Below are positions 60,401-64,000 of a stretch of DNA of 64,000 nucleotides, in pieces. The DNA is taken from positions 4,432,501 to 4,496,500 of the forward strand of contig JAINUG010000014.1 in NCBI GenBank assembly GCA_029706075.1, in the 5' to 3' direction. This stretch comes from Aldrovandia affinis. Lineage: Eukaryota > Chordata > Actinopteri > Notacanthiformes > Halosauridae. The notes under the pieces were generated by a model, which saw nothing but the letters and a program-made list of their open reading frames with translations, did no database searches and had not been told where the DNA came from. Position numbers and translations under genes: made by a program. Each line of letters starts with the position of its first letter. The stretch's first letter is position 1.

Positions 60401-63400
60401 CGATAGCACCGACGGGCGGCTCCCGGCCACGCCCGTAAACAGCCTGGTGGAGGGCGACGGCGGCGGGGGCCGGGTGCACCCCAAATTCTTCCCGGACGTG
60501 GCGGACAAGATCAACGAGTTGGGGAACAAGGAGAGCGTGTCATCGTCTGAGCCCTGGGACGACTTCACCTCCGACACCAAGGGGTCGACTTCGGACGACG
60601 CCAACACGTGGAGCCTGATGGAGGCGGCCTACGTTGGAGAGGAAAGCCCAGATGTCTACCTGGATGAGCAGGAGGGGGCAAATGACGTGGGGCAGGCAGG
60701 AGGGGAGGGGATAGGAAGGGACGATGACTCCTTCCTGCTGGTGAGCATGGACTCTGGAGCCATGTCCTCCAGCACCAGAGACACACTCCTCTGGGCTTCA
60801 TCCGTCCCCAAAGGTGCACTCGACATGTCTGACCCGGCTATAACTCACCTGGGACAGGTACAGCATGGAATGTTGCCCACGGCAGGTGAGAGCCAGGAAG
60901 GTGCAGGGGTTCACCTGCACGATTCTGTCCTGGAAAGCAGTGAACCCTCCTCCAACTACACTAAATCGTGGGGTTATTTTGACGGGAAAAAAGACCACGA
61001 TGTCACGGAAATGTCCGACGTGATGAGGCTACTCAGCCCCTTTAACGTCTGTGAGACTCAGAAACAACCAGAGGACAGAGAGAGCGTCAATGTACTGCCC
61101 CCCTCCCCAAATCAGGAGCACCGTCCTGCAACTCCGTGCGATGCAGAGAGGTGGGACAATCAGGAAGAGGGGAAAGGTTTCCCGTTAGCGAAAGACGGGG
61201 TGTCCTCTCATCAAAATACGGACTGTCACCCTCAATCCGGTGTGGAACGTTTTGCTGTGGGTGAAAGCACCTTCCAAACACAGCAGGCGGAGCTTGGCGG
61301 TGAGAATGCACAGCCATTGGAGGATGAGGAGGGAAGCTTGTGGAGATTGGATGAGCATCAGGTGCCCGTGAAACAGGAGAGCCGTGGAAAGGTGAGGCCT
61401 TCACACATCCAGGTATAGTTGCATTTTCAAATCTTCAGTCGAAGGAGGTTTCACAGGTGTCTGAGGAAGAGTGAAGAAATATCTTGCTGGAATCATCTTG
61501 CATAAGCACAAAGCCTTCCAATTGGTTCGTGGTTAAGGAATTCATGTCTTGAAAAGAGTACTTTTTCATTGCAAATGTCTAATATAATATATGCCATTTA
61601 GCAGTGGTCCCAGTGGGATTTGAACCCACAACCTAAGCGTTGTCAACGCCATGCTGTAATACGCTGCAGGTGTATAAAGGTGGAAATAGGTGTGTAAGTG
61701 GAAATAGCGTGTGACGACAGAGTGTTCCCCTGCACGCTGTGCAAAATTGCACAAAGGTATCACGTGTATTTAACAAACTACAAACTAAGCTTTTGATCCT
61801 TTTGACCTTCCTCAGAGCTCTTTTGAAATCCTGAAACTTTGACTTTCTTAAATAGAATGCTCCACCCTCCATTGCTCCATGTGAACTGACTGAGCCTTCA
61901 CCTACATCACAGCATTGTCTGTCCTCAAACAATTACATTTATCTACATTATTTACAAGGATACATGCTGCATTACATATATTATTGGGAACATATGTCTC
62001 ACTACATCCATCTGAAAGATGATTCTCATGCACCATTCATTCAATAGGAACGATGCAGTAGTTAGTAGGTGTAATTTCTCCTAAAAAATTTAAAGCAAGG
62101 AAAATCTGATCTGTCATCATCAACCATAACATATATTCTTGCTGATACTATCAATTCTACTAGATCCCAAGGTCCCAAGATCCCAAGTTGATAAAAGTTG
62201 TTGCTTTTAAACTGTATGTTAATACAGTGACAGAAAATAAGGGAGGGGGTTAAACAAGAGAACACAGGCACTAACAACACAGTACAATCAAGTTACAGCA
62301 GACATAAGGATTTATGTACAAAAATGTGCTCCTAATTGTGCTTTTGTGTTTGCTAATTCTGAACTAGGAGTGGCGGCCAGCAGAATGCGCCCCTACGCAG
62401 TTAGACGCCGGCAGCGAGCGGGAGGTCGGCGATTTTTCTGACGTCAGGATAATCCTGTCCGACATTCCGGATACGCACGTGCCGACATTCCCGGAACACG
62501 GCACCTCGGCCGTGGAGGACCTCCCTGCGGAGAACGGCAAAGCGTACCATTTCAAAGAGCCGAGCCTGAGCCCGGACAGCGCCCACATGTGGAACCCGTT
62601 CGTCCAAATGACCCAGCAGGCCGAGACATACGACAACTGGAACCCCAACCTGCCCGTCTCTGACGTGTGGAACCCCGGCACGCTGGGTGACCTCCAGCTG
62701 ACCCCGCCCGAGGAGGAAGACACGCCCCTCCATCCCCCAGGCATGGGGGAGCATGTCCCCCTCAAAGCGCTGGCGAGCCTGAGCCAGAAAACCCCGCTCA
62801 CCCCTGAGACCTCGAAAGAGGACAGCTCACACAGCCAGGACGGGTCCCCGGAATCCGACTTCTGGAGCTACTCTGCCCAGAGGGGCTTCCTGCAGGCCGC
62901 CGGCCCTTACCCGGACTCCCTGGGTCTGTGGAACACCACCATCCAGGATGACAGCCAGTCCACCCTCAGCACCCCCGACTTCTCTGAGCGGTCGGATTCG
63001 TATCACGGGCCCCCAGTTGGGGGCATCGCTGGAGAGCCCCCCGGAGGGCAGCCGGGAGGGCATGGGCATGTGGAACACCACCATCCAGGAAACCAGCCCC
63101 GAGGGCGTGGCCCGCCCCTCCAGTGACACGCCTGGTCAGACCCAGGAGGACCGCGGGTCAGAGGTCCGGCTCACCGAGCCAGTTGAGCCGGGTGGCGTAC
63201 AGGAGGCCTGGCAGCTTGATAAATTACCGCCGCTGATCCACGACTATGGCCACGCCCAGGAAAGCAACATCACCGCCCAGATCCAACATCTCCCCGGTCA
63301 CCTGTTGCTACAGCCCTCCACATGGAATGCCACGCCCACGTGCGGGAGCATGGTGAAGTCAGTGTCCGAGTACGACAACGTGGACGCCGGAACGCTGTGG

Positions 63401-64000
63401 TACCCGAACTCGCCCGAGCTTGAGGGCTGCCAGGAAGCGGCCATCTTCACGGGGACTCGGGTCATGGCACCATTGGCTGAGGAGCGCCACCCTCTGGCAG
63501 TGGACGAGAACGGAGAGGAGTCTCAGGCATTGGCGGATGCACTTCCAGAGCGCCCGGATTCTGCTGACGACTCCAGCTGCAATTCCCCCTTTGTGCTGCT
63601 GGGCGTCACACCGCCACCAGGGGGCACTGCGTTTCCCCTAAGTCAGAGGGAGGACACACCCCCCTCAGGTGACGAATTGACCTGCACGCTGGGCAAGCGG
63701 CTCTCCAGCGCCCCCTCTAGGCTGGACAGACCTTACGACTGGGACGTTTTGGTGAAGTTAGGGAGCACGAAGCTACCGACTAAACAGGCAGAGTGCGAGG
63801 GCCCGTCTCCACAGCAACGTGCACATACAAGCCACCCCAGCCGGTTTTCTCCGGACATGGAGCTCCCCTGTGTGGTGGGCCCAATGCCAGACGTCGCCAC
63901 GCTGCCGATGGCTTCGGCTAGCCCGGGTTCGAGGGAAACGGACTCCCTGGATGGAAGCAAGGCCAGCCCTGACCCCCTGCAGCGGGACAGCCGCGAAGAT
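19364..64000 (+). CDS. prune2: prune2 (protein prune homolog 2 / BMCC1-like), 9 coding exons, 3' part outside window
   Basis: Exons: 19364-19399, 36444-36548, 36756-36955, 37830-37990, 41952-42101, 42390-42484, 58898-59056, 59604-61391 and 62368-64000 (continuing). All introns are GT-AG with matching phases; exons 1-8 sum to 898 codons. The product has a PRUNE-type DHH-like fold (residues about 13-165), a DHHA2 region (about 165-340) and a long acidic disordered middle. The C-terminal BCH/CRAL-TRIO domain expected for this family is beyond the window. PRUNE2 is a cytoplasmic/vesicle-associated neuronal scaffold linked to RhoA signalling. Identification rests on [13 protein letters not shown] and [16 protein letters not shown] blocks that I recognise from the vertebrate protein. 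Exon 9 contains an apparent frameshift. Confidence 0.93.
19400..21510. other. prune2 intron 1, 5' part: no exon or element identified
   Basis: The sequence looks mostly unique. Short TG runs occur near 20910-20940, and GTGCAATGTG repeats near 20222-20248. 21270-21390 is moderately GC-rich. No conserved coding segment is recognised. Confidence 0.3.
21513..21680 (+). repeat. Purine-rich (GA)n microsatellite
   Basis: A GAGAGA-dominated stretch with interspersed GT and GGGA units, followed at 21811-21840 by (AT)n(AC)n that abuts the Tc1 terminus. Confidence 0.85.
21839..25495 (+). mobile_element. Tc1-like DNA transposon relic split by nested insertions
   Basis: The left terminus CAGTACCCTCCAAAATTATT (21839) matches the right terminus, whose reverse complement is CAGTACCCTCCCAAACTATT (ending 25495). 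Right-hand TA flanks are visible. Plus-strand transposase pieces are [20 protein letters not shown] (about 22438-22500) and [12 protein letters not shown] (about 25010-25050), both Tc1 hallmarks. A Rex1/CR1-like LINE (22541-24938) splits the transposase. Another unrecognised segment (about 22130-22330) also looks inserted. The outer element is about 1.26 kb without the LINE, near the usual Tc1 length. Confidence 0.85.
22541..24938 (+). mobile_element. Rex1/CR1-like LINE nested in the Tc1 element
   Basis: The plus strand encodes an AP-endonuclease piece (22802-23211: [33 protein letters not shown]), a linker to RT start (23774-24052: [13 protein letters not shown]), and the RT C-terminal block (about 24440-24600: [13 protein letters not shown], [20 protein letters not shown]). 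The RT catalytic core is deleted near 24100-24170. The 3' end reads GATGGGCTGAACGGCCTGTT then TATTCTCATGTTCTTATA, shared with the copy at 53455-54280. The insertion point lies between the Tc1 codons for MNSSK and [11 protein letters not shown] at both ends (22538-22540, 24936-24938) may be the target duplication. Confidence 0.85.
25496..25770. other. Intron 1 spacer
   Basis: AT-rich, unique-looking sequence between the Tc1 relic and the next SINE. Nothing is recognised. Confidence 0.3.
25771..26080 (+). mobile_element. tRNA-derived SINE (plus orientation)
   Basis: It contains a tRNA-like B box (GGGGTTCGAATCC at 25813-25825) followed by a body (GGGAGTGCCACTAGGGGG, then CATTTGGCTGTCCGCC) that parallels, in the opposite orientation, the SINEs at 40040-40438 and 54623-55007. 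The head is partly degraded. Its ORFs are artefacts. Confidence 0.6.
26081..28030. other. Intron 1 spacer with an L2 tail fragment
   Basis: At 27081-27125 is a plus-strand L2-type tail (GTCGCTCTGGAAAAGAGCAT, CTGCCAAATGCC). 26743-26760 is an A18 run. 27771-27830 has a short duplication of the GTGAGAGTGGAATGGGTTGA block (two copies). Otherwise the sequence is AT-rich and unique-looking, with no gene. Confidence 0.45.
28046..28095 (+). repeat. (AC)n microsatellite
   Basis: About 24 uninterrupted AC dinucleotides, followed by a looser CA/CATG-rich stretch to about 28200. Confidence 0.95.
28360..29070 (-). mobile_element. Tc1-like transposon fragment, minus strand
   Basis: The minus strand reads transposase segments of the same family as 21839-25495: [20 protein letters not shown] (about 28800-28870), then [13 protein letters not shown] (about 28590-28630) and [11 protein letters not shown] (about 28500-28535). 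The segment holding the [12 protein letters not shown] block is deleted between them. No terminal inverted repeats are visible, so this is a broken internal fragment. Confidence 0.75.
29071..30025. other. Intron 1 spacer with GCTAGCTA-rich stretch
   Basis: 29590-29765 is unusually rich in GCTAGC/TAGCTA motifs, ending in (TAGC)n at 29743-29760. No coding signal. Confidence 0.4.
30026..30348. mobile_element. Miniature inverted-repeat transposable element (TA target)
   Basis: The left terminus CAGGTACTCCTCACTTAAAG (30026) and right terminus, reverse complement CAGGTACTCCTCGCTTAACG (ending 30348), are flanked by TA on both sides (30024-30025, 30349-30350). A second internal GGTCGTTAAGTGAGGAG copy (30085-30102) strengthens the foldback potential. 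There is no ORF. Length and TA duplication fit a Tc1/mariner or pogo-type MITE; the superfamily is inferred. Confidence 0.85.
30349..31400. other. Intron 1 spacer
   Basis: A short (AC)n run lies at 30797-30818 and a C9 run at 30922. Otherwise the sequence is unique-looking, and 30610-30780 is less AT-rich. No exon is recognised. Confidence 0.3.
31408..31715 (+). repeat. 15-bp minisatellite (TGTTTGTGYGAGGCG type)
   Basis: About 20 units of a 15-bp repeat with substitutions at the GAGGCG end. The period is a multiple of three, which keeps several frames open on both strands, for example 31390-31920 minus and 31396-31893 plus. These ORFs are repeat artefacts. Confidence 0.9.
31716..32446. other. 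Intron 1 spacer
   Basis: Unique-looking sequence with moderate GC around 31720-31880. No gene is recognised. Confidence 0.3.
32447..32592 (+). mobile_element. tRNA-derived SINE with L2-type 3' tail
   Basis: The head has an A-box-like AGCTCGGTAGAGCATGG (32459) and a B-box-like GGGTTTGATTCCC (32502). The tail is GTAAGTGGCTTTGGATAAAA and GCGTTTGCTAAATGCC, matching the L2 LINE tail hairpin. This is the composition expected of a SINE mobilised by the L2 machinery. Confidence 0.8.
32593..33516. other. Intron 1 spacer
   Basis: The stretch TGGCAGCAGTGTGGAATTGT / GGGCAGCAGTGTGGCATTGT (32720-32778) is a short direct duplication. No gene is recognised. Confidence 0.3.
33517..33766. mobile_element. SINE pair or foldback element
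   Basis: The left end GGGCTCCTGAGTGGTGC and the right end, reverse complement GGGGCTTTCTGAGTGGCTC, form imperfect inverted repeats about 250 bp apart. The right end reads as a tRNA-like head on the minus strand (CTCAGCTGGTAAAAGCG). It could be one minus-strand SINE or a foldback of two heads. Confidence 0.45.
34095..34170 (+). mobile_element. L2-type tail fragment
   Basis: GTAAGTTGCTTTGGATAAAA and AGCATCTGCCAAGTGACTG match the L2/SINE tail hairpin in plus orientation. The head is not recognisable. Confidence 0.5.
34335..34520 (-). mobile_element. L2 LINE 3' UTR fragment
   Basis: TTTACATTTTAAGCATTTAG then ACGCTCTTATTCAGAGCAAC is the L2 tail, followed by 3' UTR sequence (GGCAAGAATAATCACAGCTA) that matches 11290-11400. 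Only the 3' end is present, i.e. severe 5' truncation. Confidence 0.8.
34521..36443. other. 3' end of prune2 intron 1
   Basis: Contains a (TGTC)n microsatellite at 35166-35200, an A15 run at 35660-35674 and a pyrimidine-rich stretch at 35600-35660. No exon is recognised before the acceptor at 36442-36443. Confidence 0.4.
36444..36548 (+). CDS. prune2: prune2 coding exon 2
   Basis: Exactly 35 codons between CCCAG and GTAATG, phase 0 at both ends, the same length as the human exon. It encodes [20 protein letters not shown] followed by AYFLSQ, which aligns with the first motif of the PRUNE/DHH fold (VIG..-D-x-D-S in the human protein). The first aspartate (predicted D31) is kept, but the second acidic position is threonine (T33), consistent with a non-catalytic family member. 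Confidence 0.9.
36549..36755 (+). repeat. prune2 intron 2 with TG microsatellite and duplicated acceptor region
   Basis: This short intron (207 bp) is largely (TG)n with CATG interruptions. The segment GTTGTCCTGAAAGTGTGAGT through TTTCAG and the next 15 nt occurs twice: 36636-36682 and 36724-36770. The second copy contains the true acceptor (AG at 36754-36755) and the first codons of exon 3. Confidence 0.85.
36756..36955 (+). CDS. prune2: prune2 coding exon 3
   Basis: 200 nt, phase 0 in and 2 nt of a split serine codon out (donor GTGCGT at 36956). It encodes a segment matching PRUNE2 after motif [21 protein letters not shown], then [20 protein letters not shown], then LHTDLL. The motif II aspartate (WWDD, about residues 88-91) is present. 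In PRUNE1 the LTL segment is followed by VDHH; here it is LHTD, so the signature DHH metal ligands are missing. This agrees with the loss of phosphodiesterase activity expected for PRUNE2. Confidence 0.9.
37090..37300 (+). repeat. Degenerate tandem repeat in prune2 intron 3
   Basis: Repeats of about 20-40 bp built from CTGACACAATGACTGCCACA and TTACTGACACAATGACTTTC. Two 41-bp units (37105-37186) are nearly exact. Confidence 0.75.
37830..37990 (+). CDS. prune2: prune2 coding exon 4
   Basis: 161 nt between TTTGCAG and GTGAGG. It takes one nt to finish a serine codon and ends with the first base of a glycine codon. It encodes [20 protein letters not shown], then [20 protein letters not shown] and LAGLLRG, aligning with PRUNE2 (AVVKVINP... 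VLKEILQEAPELITEQLA). The position of PRUNE1's second DHR-type motif reads NCSER here, another lost catalytic block. It links the DHH-like lobe to DHHA2. Confidence 0.9.
38266..38660 (+). repeat. 88-bp tandem repeat array, block 1 (intron 4)
   Basis: CAGACCAACA occurs at 38276, 38365, 38453 and, as CAGACTAACA, at 38541: spacings of 89, 88 and 88 bp. Units contain CTGTTAACGCTAGCGTCCTG and GCTAACGGTAATGCTAATGC. The last unit is degraded. Confidence 0.9.
38870..39005 (-). mobile_element. tRNA-derived SINE, minus strand
   Basis: The right end, read in reverse, is a tRNA-like head (GGGGCTGGCAGATAGCGTAG, GGTCTAACGC) with a B-box-like GGTTCGAAACC (rc of 38914-38925). It interrupts, or lies beside, the 88-bp repeat array. 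Confidence 0.6.
39480..40039 (+). repeat. 88-bp tandem repeat array, block 2
   Basis: About six diverged units of the same repeat as block 1 (GCTGACCAGCA, then TCAGTATTCACTCTGCTA, then AATATACTGCTAAC), with an (AC)n run at 39579-39603. Interrupted on the right by the SINE at 40040-40438. Confidence 0.85.
40040..40438 (-). mobile_element. tRNA-derived SINE with 11-bp target-site duplication
   Basis: The head at the right end reads, on the minus strand, GGCCTCCCGCGTGGTCTAGC, AGTAAGAGCG and a B-box-like GGGTTTGACAC. The A/T-rich tail is at the left (40040-40075). GCACAGCACTT at 40029-40039 and 40439-40449 is a perfect target-site duplication within the 88-bp array. It is the same family as 54623-55007. 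Confidence 0.88.
40439..40615 (+). repeat. 88-bp tandem repeat array, block 3
   Basis: Two to three more units (CCAGCAGCCGATCAGTATTC, then ACTCTGCTAACGCTA) continue the array after the SINE. Confidence 0.85.
41536..41800 (+). repeat. TG-rich microsatellite and (GGT)n
   Basis: Imperfect (TG)n with CATGTG/TTTGTG interruptions to about 41765, then nine or so GGT units (41770-41796). ORFs through it are artefacts. Confidence 0.85.
41952..42101 (+). CDS. prune2: prune2 coding exon 5
   Basis: 150 nt between GGTCCAG and GTAATG. It completes the glycine codon begun in exon 4 and leaves one base for the next glycine, phase 1 to phase 1. It encodes [20 protein letters not shown], then [20 protein letters not shown], then APAPEAGLQ. 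It aligns with the human PRUNE2 segment containing EEILSILEEKFPN, the start of the DHHA2 region. Same length pattern as human with no gap. Confidence 0.9.
42390..42484 (+). CDS. prune2: prune2 coding exon 6
   Basis: 95 nt between ATGCAG and GTGAGT. It encodes [20 protein letters not shown] then [11 protein letters not shown], closely matching the conserved DHHA2 stretch of PRUNE proteins (MLKDLKELSDGEIKVAIS in human PRUNE2). It ends phase 0. This is the most conserved exon in the window. Intron 5 before it (288 bp) is TG-rich. Confidence 0.93.
42800..43065 (+). repeat. GGTCTGGTCTGAT / GGTTAGGTTAGG tandem repeat
   Basis: Higher-order units of about 80 bp are built from GGTCT blocks followed by GGTTAGGTTAGGGTTTGAGT. 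At 42981-43001, four TTAGG pentamers occur in a row. Confidence 0.85.
43066..44704. other. prune2 intron 6, 5' part
   Basis: Contains a CpG-dense island-like block (43690-43805) amid AT-rich sequence, and (TA)n runs at 44610-44630. No coding exon is recognised. Confidence 0.35.
44705..44860 (-). mobile_element. tRNA-derived SINE with L2-type tail, minus strand
   Basis: At the left is the tail (TGCCATTTAGCAGACACTTT, CCAAGGCGACTTACAATAG). At the right, read in reverse, is a tRNA-like head (CTCAGTAGGTAGAGCATGG) and B box (GGGTTCGATTCCC, rc of 44795-44807). It is the same family as 32447-32592 in the opposite orientation. Confidence 0.82.
44861..48280. other. prune2 intron 6, mostly unique sequence with candidate regulatory segments
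   Basis: No exon or element is identified. 45110-45260 (with TTAATTAA twice, and CATCTG) and 45860-46060 look unusually complex and repeat-free. 46930-47110 is CpG-dense (CGCGCGGCAG, GTGCGCGTCCCCGCGG). These could be conserved non-coding elements or an alternative promoter, but that is inference from composition only. Confidence 0.3.
48283..48410 (+). repeat. Long (TG)n microsatellite
   Basis: About 45 nearly uninterrupted TG units (48314-48406), broken once by GGGG. The open frames across it are artefacts. Confidence 0.97.
48411..50410. other. prune2 intron 6, unique sequence
   Basis: 49085-49345 is a repeat-free, non-AT-rich segment with homeodomain/POU-like motifs (GCAAATAATTATCTG, GCTAATTACC) and is a candidate enhancer. 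A G11 run lies at 49490. No coding exon is recognised. Confidence 0.3.
50418..50690 (+). repeat. Purine-rich GA/GGA microsatellite
   Basis: Dominated by GAGAGA and GGAAGAGTGATAGAGA units, almost entirely purine on the plus strand. Confidence 0.9.
50731..52070 (+). mobile_element. Tc1-like DNA transposon relic, full length
   Basis: The left end TACAGGGGTAGAGTACATAA (50731) pairs with the right end, reverse complement TACAGGGGGGTATACAAAAT (ending about 52070). At 1.34 kb it is the normal Tc1 size. The plus strand carries transposase pieces at 51083-51295 (helix-turn-helix/linker, [17 protein letters not shown]) and 51480-51743 ([49 protein letters not shown]). Several frameshifts and a stop divide them, so it is inactive. 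It is a different Tc1 family from 21839-25495. Confidence 0.88.
52071..52454. other. prune2 intron 6 spacer
   Basis: Unique-looking sequence; nothing is recognised. Confidence 0.3.
52455..52915 (+). repeat. TG/CATG minisatellite with ~85-bp higher-order units
   Basis: The unit starts near GTGTGTGTGTGCGCTTGTCTG, includes CATGTATGTATGTATG and ends GTGCGTGCGTGCGTGCTCTA; about three units plus flanking simple (TG)n. All ORFs here are artefacts. Confidence 0.88.
53211..53340 (+). repeat. CACCACACTCTCACC tandem repeat
   Basis: Two to three units of ACCACACACTCTCACCACAC plus ACTCACCAGC, followed by (AAT)n at 53341-53354. Confidence 0.75.
53455..54280 (+). mobile_element. Rex1/CR1-like LINE, 5'-truncated
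   Basis: The plus-strand ORF 53514-53780 reads [20 protein letters not shown], then [20 protein letters not shown] and [11 protein letters not shown], the RT C-terminal block. The 3' end (GATGGGCTGAACAGCCCGTT, then TATTCTTATGTTCTTA) matches the nested copy at 22541-24938. The reading frame breaks after 53780. It belongs to the same family as that copy and is better preserved in this segment. Confidence 0.85.
54623..55007 (-). mobile_element. tRNA-derived SINE with 9-bp target-site duplication
   Basis: Same family as 40040-40438: CATAGTCTGGCCAGTAGCGA, then GCAGACAGCCAATTGCTGCC and the tRNA-like head at the right end (rc GGCCTCCCGCGTGGTCTAGC). CTAAACTTT at 54614-54622 and 55008-55016 is the target-site duplication. 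The B box reads GGTTCGATTCC in reverse. Confidence 0.88.
55017..58390. other. prune2 intron 6, 3' part
   Basis: 55260-55310 and 56540-56600 are (TA)n-rich. 55180-56700 is very AT-rich and repeat-poor. 56710-57010 and 57880-58120 are GC-balanced; the latter includes CTCATTAGCATGGAATATGT and GGCTAATTGGAGAG, which look like homeodomain-type sites. A 162-codon ORF (57271-57759) has no recognisable homology or splice context. No exon is seen. Confidence 0.3.
58394..58640 (+). repeat. 27-bp minisatellite just upstream of prune2 exon 7
   Basis: About nine units of GTGAGAGAATGTGGGGAGTT followed by TCAGTAG. Each unit juxtaposes a TTTCAG acceptor-like motif and an AG|GTGAGA donor-like motif three bases apart. 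Confidence 0.9.
58898..59056 (+). CDS. prune2: prune2 coding exon 7
   Basis: 53 codons, phase 0 to 0, between TTTTTTTCAG and GTGGGC. It encodes [20 protein letters not shown], then [20 protein letters not shown] and [12 protein letters not shown], aligning in full with human PRUNE2 (SNITSDLKAFTDKFGFDVLI), within the DHHA2 region. The donor GTGGGC is weaker than the others. Introns 6 (16.4 kb) and 7 (547 bp) flank it. Confidence 0.92.
59255..59505 (+). repeat. ACAATACAAT-type minisatellite in intron 7
   Basis: Units of AATACAACACAGTACAATTT and GCAATACAATATAATACAAC repeat irregularly over about 250 bp. The open minus-strand frame is an artefact. Confidence 0.9.
59604..61391 (+). CDS. prune2: prune2 coding exon 8 (DHHA2 end and acidic middle region)
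   Basis: 596 codons, starting ICCELEEG after TTGCAG and ending K at the donor AAAG|GTGAGG. It contains the end of DHHA2 and then PRUNE2 hallmarks: [20 protein letters not shown] (59775-59834), [20 protein letters not shown] and [10 protein letters not shown] (59943-60032), a polyalanine tract (about 60087-60113), NLDLFGFDP (60165-60191) and [10 protein letters not shown] (60424-60453). The rest is acidic, Ser/Pro-rich and probably disordered. If translation read through the donor, a stop would follow at 61416. It is GC-rich compared with the introns. Confidence 0.95.
61585..61660 (-). mobile_element. SINE fragment with internal deletion
   Basis: Same family as 44705-44860. The L2-type tail start (GCCATTTAGCAG) is fused to the B-box region (TCCCAGTGGGATTTGAACCC), so the middle of the element is deleted. 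Confidence 0.65.
62060..62300. repeat. Dispersed repeat shared with 13195-13342 and 14569-14660
   Basis: CAACCATAACATATATTCTT, then TGATACTATCA and TTTTAAACTGTATGTTAATA, then GGGGTTAAACAAGAG and GCACTAACAACACAGTACAA parallel the two flanks of the Harbinger-like insertion. An internal CCCAAGGTCCCAAGATCCCA triplication is specific to this copy. Confidence 0.65.
62368..64000 (+). CDS. prune2: prune2 coding exon 9 (partial at window edge; frameshift near 63008-63030)
   Basis: It opens in phase 0 after TGAACTAG with [20 protein letters not shown]. The first frame encodes WNP-containing repeats ([28 protein letters not shown]) and [15 protein letters not shown], which resembles the DLWNRVILEDTQST block of human PRUNE2. 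Near 63008-63030 the sense frame shifts by +1: the first frame meets a stop at 63124-63126. The shifted frame continues open from [20 protein letters not shown] to the window end (938 nt without a stop) with the same acidic, Pro/Ser-rich style. The exon runs off the right edge. Confidence 0.88.

Larger units (their letters stand above)
61392..62367 (+). other. prune2 intron 8 (GT-AG, repeat-rich)
   Basis: Bounded by GTGAGG (61392) and AACTAG (62367), phase 0 on both sides. The interior is AT-rich and contains a degraded SINE (61590-61655: TGCCATTTAGCAG joined directly to GTCCCAGTGGGATTTGAACC) and a dispersed repeat (62060-62300) shared with the sequence flanking 13343-14568. Stops occur in all frames. 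It interrupts what I recall as a single very large exon in mammalian PRUNE2. Confidence 0.75.

Overview
The window comes from an animal nuclear genome, almost certainly a ray-finned (teleost) fish. The evidence is a spliced gene with GT-AG introns, dense microsatellites, and transposon families typical of teleosts: L2-clade LINEs whose 3' tail is shared with tRNA-derived SINEs, Rex1/CR1-like LINEs, Tc1 elements, a Harbinger-like foldback element and a Ty3/Gypsy LTR element. I cannot fix the genus. No bacterial-style operons, rRNA or CRISPR arrays are present.

One host gene dominates. Nine plus-strand exons between 19364 and the right edge encode the N-terminal part of prune2 (PRUNE2/BMCC1). 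Splice phases are compatible throughout, and the lengths of the first two coding exons (12 and 35 codons) and the order of conserved segments match the vertebrate gene. Exons 1-7 encode the PRUNE/DHH-like region and the start of DHHA2. Exons 8 and 9 encode the long acidic, low-complexity middle. The C-terminal BCH/CRAL-TRIO domain lies beyond the window. Exon 9 carries an apparent 1-nt frameshift near 63008-63030. A 976-bp intron divides what I recall as one giant exon in mammals.

Layout: 1-3321 is the 3' part of a decayed Ty3/Gypsy element with an 814-bp 3' LTR. 3940-8000 holds three minus-strand L2 LINE copies, two of them nearly identical and head to tail. 8300-19000 is intergenic and holds minisatellites, a broken copy of a multicopy PIN-nuclease-like coding sequence, LINE remnants and a Harbinger-like element. 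18880-19399 is the CpG-rich prune2 promoter and first exon. 19400-36443 is intron 1, with a Tc1 element split by a Rex1/CR1 LINE, a second Tc1 fragment, a TA-flanked MITE and SINEs. 36444-42484 holds exons 2-6, with an 88-bp tandem array in intron 4. 42485-58897 is intron 6, with a complete-length Tc1 relic, LINE and SINE copies and a few plausible conserved non-coding segments. 58898-64000 holds exons 7-9.

All transposon-encoded proteins here are broken. The only gene that looks functional is prune2.
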